A DNA stretch of 42,569 bases from Saprospiraceae bacterium. Its GTDB lineage: Bacteria > Bacteroidota > Bacteroidia > Chitinophagales > Saprospiraceae. The position numbers and the translations under genes were made by a program. Below the pieces are notes generated by a model. The model was given only the letters and a program-made list of their open reading frames with translations. It was not told the origin of the DNA and made no database searches. Location: contig JAGNSQ010000010.1 in NCBI GenBank assembly GCA_017987975.1, positions 1 to 42,569 of the forward strand. The letters run 5' to 3'. This document shows, piece after piece, positions 41,041-42,569 of this stretch; positions within the stretch are counted from its first letter, which is position 1; each line of letters opens with the position of its first letter.

Positions 41041-42569
41041 TTATTTTTGTATAGCCAACCTCGAGTTATTAACTCCATTATCCGAAATAATCTCAACATT
41101 GTAAACTCCGGAAGTTAGTCCTGAAACATCCAAAACACCAGTATTAGGGATAGTTAACACCATTTTACCGGACAAATCGTAAATGTTAACATTTAAAATT
41201 ACTCCCTCTCCCACAACTCTAGTGAAACTAGATGCCGGATTGGGGGAAAAATAATAATCTTTTTTTGCCAAATTTGAGGTTGCTAAAACCGGGCTCATGT
41301 CTGCTGCGTACCTTGGAAAAATCTGATATCCTTCATCATAAGGGTTGCTGGAATCAAACTGGCCAACTATACCCTTCAAATTAAAAGGAGCTGCGGGAGC
41401 GGGCAAAGCTGCTAAAGGGCAATCGTTGTCAATCCGGAGCAGAAATGTTTGAGATCCGTTGGTGACATTGACATTATAAGAACTACCATCTCCTTTCCAT
41501 TCAGCTGGATCCACATAGGTAAATGCTCCATCTAATGCGATTACGCTTGACTCATCCTCTTCATTCAGCGCATTTACTGCTTTAGGGTTAACAGGATTAT
41601 TGCCTGCAGAAACCAAACTAACTTCATCAGCTATGATCTGAGTCAAGCCATTGAACTGGTTGATGGTTCCTTTTATTTTAATTTCATCGCCTTCTTTAAC
41701 AACATATCCAAAATCAGTTGTTCCGTTGAAAACACCAATTCCATTGTTTTGTCCATCAATTAAGGTAAACTGAAGGCCCCCTGGTCTAAGATTGTAACCA
41801 TGAACAATGCCAAATAATTGGCACTTTACATTAACTGAATCCGCAACCCCTTCCTGATTGACAGTTGTTACCAGGGGAATTGTATAATTGGGGTAACTGG
41901 CAGGATTACCAACCGTGACGGTTCCTTTCATTCCGGATGCAGCGTGAGGATCACATTGATATTGATACAATCCTTCTTTGGTAAAGGTAAAATCATAGGT
42001 CCATAAAGTGCCCGATGGAGCTCCGTTTCCAAATGAAGCGGGATTATTAGGATATACGGCTTGATTTCCATTGATGTTGTGCGTTCCTCCTTTATTGGTC
42101 CACCTTACAGTTGTACCTATATCAATGGTTATATCTTTAGGATTGAAAGCAAAATCCAAAACATCTACAAACACAGATGGTTCTGCATTGCACGAAATGG
42201 CATTGCCTAAGCTCGGAGAACATCTCATTTCTTTTCCATTTAAAATGATACCTGTGTTGTTTCTGGCTGCAATCCAGTTGGCGCCTTCATTGTTGTTTAA
42301 TGTAGGATCACACAATACCAGGCTGGCTCCTCCTTCGTCAGCCTCCAATGGCCAGGCGCCTGCATCATCATAGACTACTTCGTCAATAATATTGTCTTGT
42401 ACGTCAGAAAGAACAATTCCTTCTCCACTGTTGCTCAAGGCACCGGTAAATTGAAGAGAAGAAATTCCAAACACTAATTTCATTGCTGTGCTATCTTTTG
42501 CAACCACTACTGATTGCCCTGGAGCGAGGAAATAATTGGGAAAAGTAAAGGTAACACCTGCTGTAAACT
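41041..42569 (-). CDS. Lamin-tail/cupredoxin/OB-like secreted protein with T9SS domain, 5' part off window
   Basis: The frame is open from the window edge to the stop at 41041 (509 codons), and the upstream part continues the fold, so the GTG at 42507 is internal and the N-terminus is missing. The first part is a lamin-tail domain (FLAPGQSVVV, SNSGEGIVLSD, DEVVYDDAGAWP). A type 1 copper domain follows (VDVLDFAFNPKDITIDIG, VRWTNKGGTHN), with ligands His in GGTHN and Cys, His and Met in YQCDPHAASGMKG. One or two OB-like modules follow (VNVKCQLFGIVHGYNL; GDEIKIKGTINQFNG). The last 75 residues are a T9SS type A domain (YYFSPNPASS ... GVYNVEIISDNGV). The product is probably a secreted copper protein; the redox partner is unknown. 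Confidence 0.85.
   Translation of the reverse strand, partial: FTAGVTFTFPNYFLAPGQSVVVAKDSTAMKLVFGISSLQFTGALSNSGEGIVLSDVQDNIIDEVVYDDAGAWPLEADEGGASLVLCDPTLNNNEGANWIAARNNTGIILNGKEMRCSPSLGNAISCNAEPSVFVDVLDFAFNPKDITIDIGTTVRWTNKGGTHNINGNQAVYPNNPASFGNGAPSGTLWTYDFTFTKEGLYQYQCDPHAASGMKGTVTVGNPASYPNYTIPLVTTVNQEGVADSVNVKCQLFGIVHGYNLRPGGLQFTLIDGQNNGIGVFNGTTDFGYVVKEGDEIKIKGTINQFNGLTQIIADEVSLVSAGNNPVNPKAVNALNEEDESSVIALDGAFTYVDPAEWKGDGSSYNVNVTNGSQTFLLRIDNDCPLAALPAPAAPFNLKGIVGQFDSSNPYDEGYQIFPRYAADMSPVLATSNLAKKDYYFSPNPASSFTRVVGEGVILNVNIYDLSGKMVLTIPNTGVLDVSGLTSGVYNVEIISDNGVNNSRLAIQK

Overview
The window is chromosomal DNA from a member of the Bacteroidota, most likely a Saprospiria/Chitinophagia-like environmental lineage (the phylum is secure, the class is inference). 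The evidence is: at least three proteins with C-terminal type IX secretion (T9SS, Por) sorting domains; a TonB-dependent receptor with an N-terminal carboxypeptidase-regulatory-like domain; SprB-type and TSP3 repeats; a fused SecDF; and about a dozen -7 boxes of the phylum type TAnnTTTG (mostly TATCTTTG) upstream of genes. There are 28 protein genes (two cut by the window edges) and one tRNA. I see no insertion sequence, prophage, CRISPR array or rRNA.

Layout. 1-13.1 kb is mostly envelope and secreted proteins: a truncated FG-GAP/VCBS calcium-loop protein (-), a T9SS cargo with LVIVD propeller (+), a large BNR/VPS10-like propeller protein with a low-molecular-weight tyrosine phosphatase gene upstream (-), tRNA-Glu, then a TonB receptor followed by a secreted alpha/beta-hydrolase-fold protein (-). 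13.5-18.7 kb holds an M49-like metallopeptidase lipoprotein (+), a compact housekeeping operon nrnA-FKBP-prfB (-), and ndk (+). prfB carries the classical autoregulatory +1 frameshift. 18.7-24.1 kb carries a propeller/SprB/OmpA protein (-) and a very large NtrY-like histidine kinase (+). 24.1-29.4 kb has a candidate stand-alone small RNA, then xth-hutU-membrane protein as an operon, then a CCA/poly(A) polymerase-type nucleotidyltransferase with HD domain. 29.4-36.8 kb holds a small lipoprotein, a secreted thioredoxin-fold protein, and a (-) block of secDF, a PorE-like OmpA lipoprotein and rarA. 37.1-42.6 kb has a Kbp-like BON/LysM protein, an 83-residue DNA-binding-like protein, a TSP3-repeat OmpA protein, an alpha/beta hydrolase, and a truncated lamin-tail/cupredoxin/T9SS protein.

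How the genes fit together. A secretion theme runs through the window: SecDF supports Sec export; the PorE-like lipoprotein has the architecture of a T9SS accessory component; and several neighbours are T9SS cargo or cell-surface proteins. Three different OmpA-domain proteins would tie distinct surface modules to peptidoglycan. The rest is housekeeping: translation termination, oligoribonucleotide turnover, nucleotide balance, DNA repair, fork maintenance and tRNA maturation.

The most unusual signals are: the promoter-to-terminator unit without an ORF at about 24.21-24.44 kb, with a duplicated 15-nt motif; a secreted hydrolase that appears to lack its nucleophile; the perfect prfB frameshift cassette; a blue-copper domain inside a lamin-tail T9SS protein; convergent genes whose stop codons abut or overlap; and an inverted repeat just upstream of the cca promoter. 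No complete novel defence or mobile system was found.
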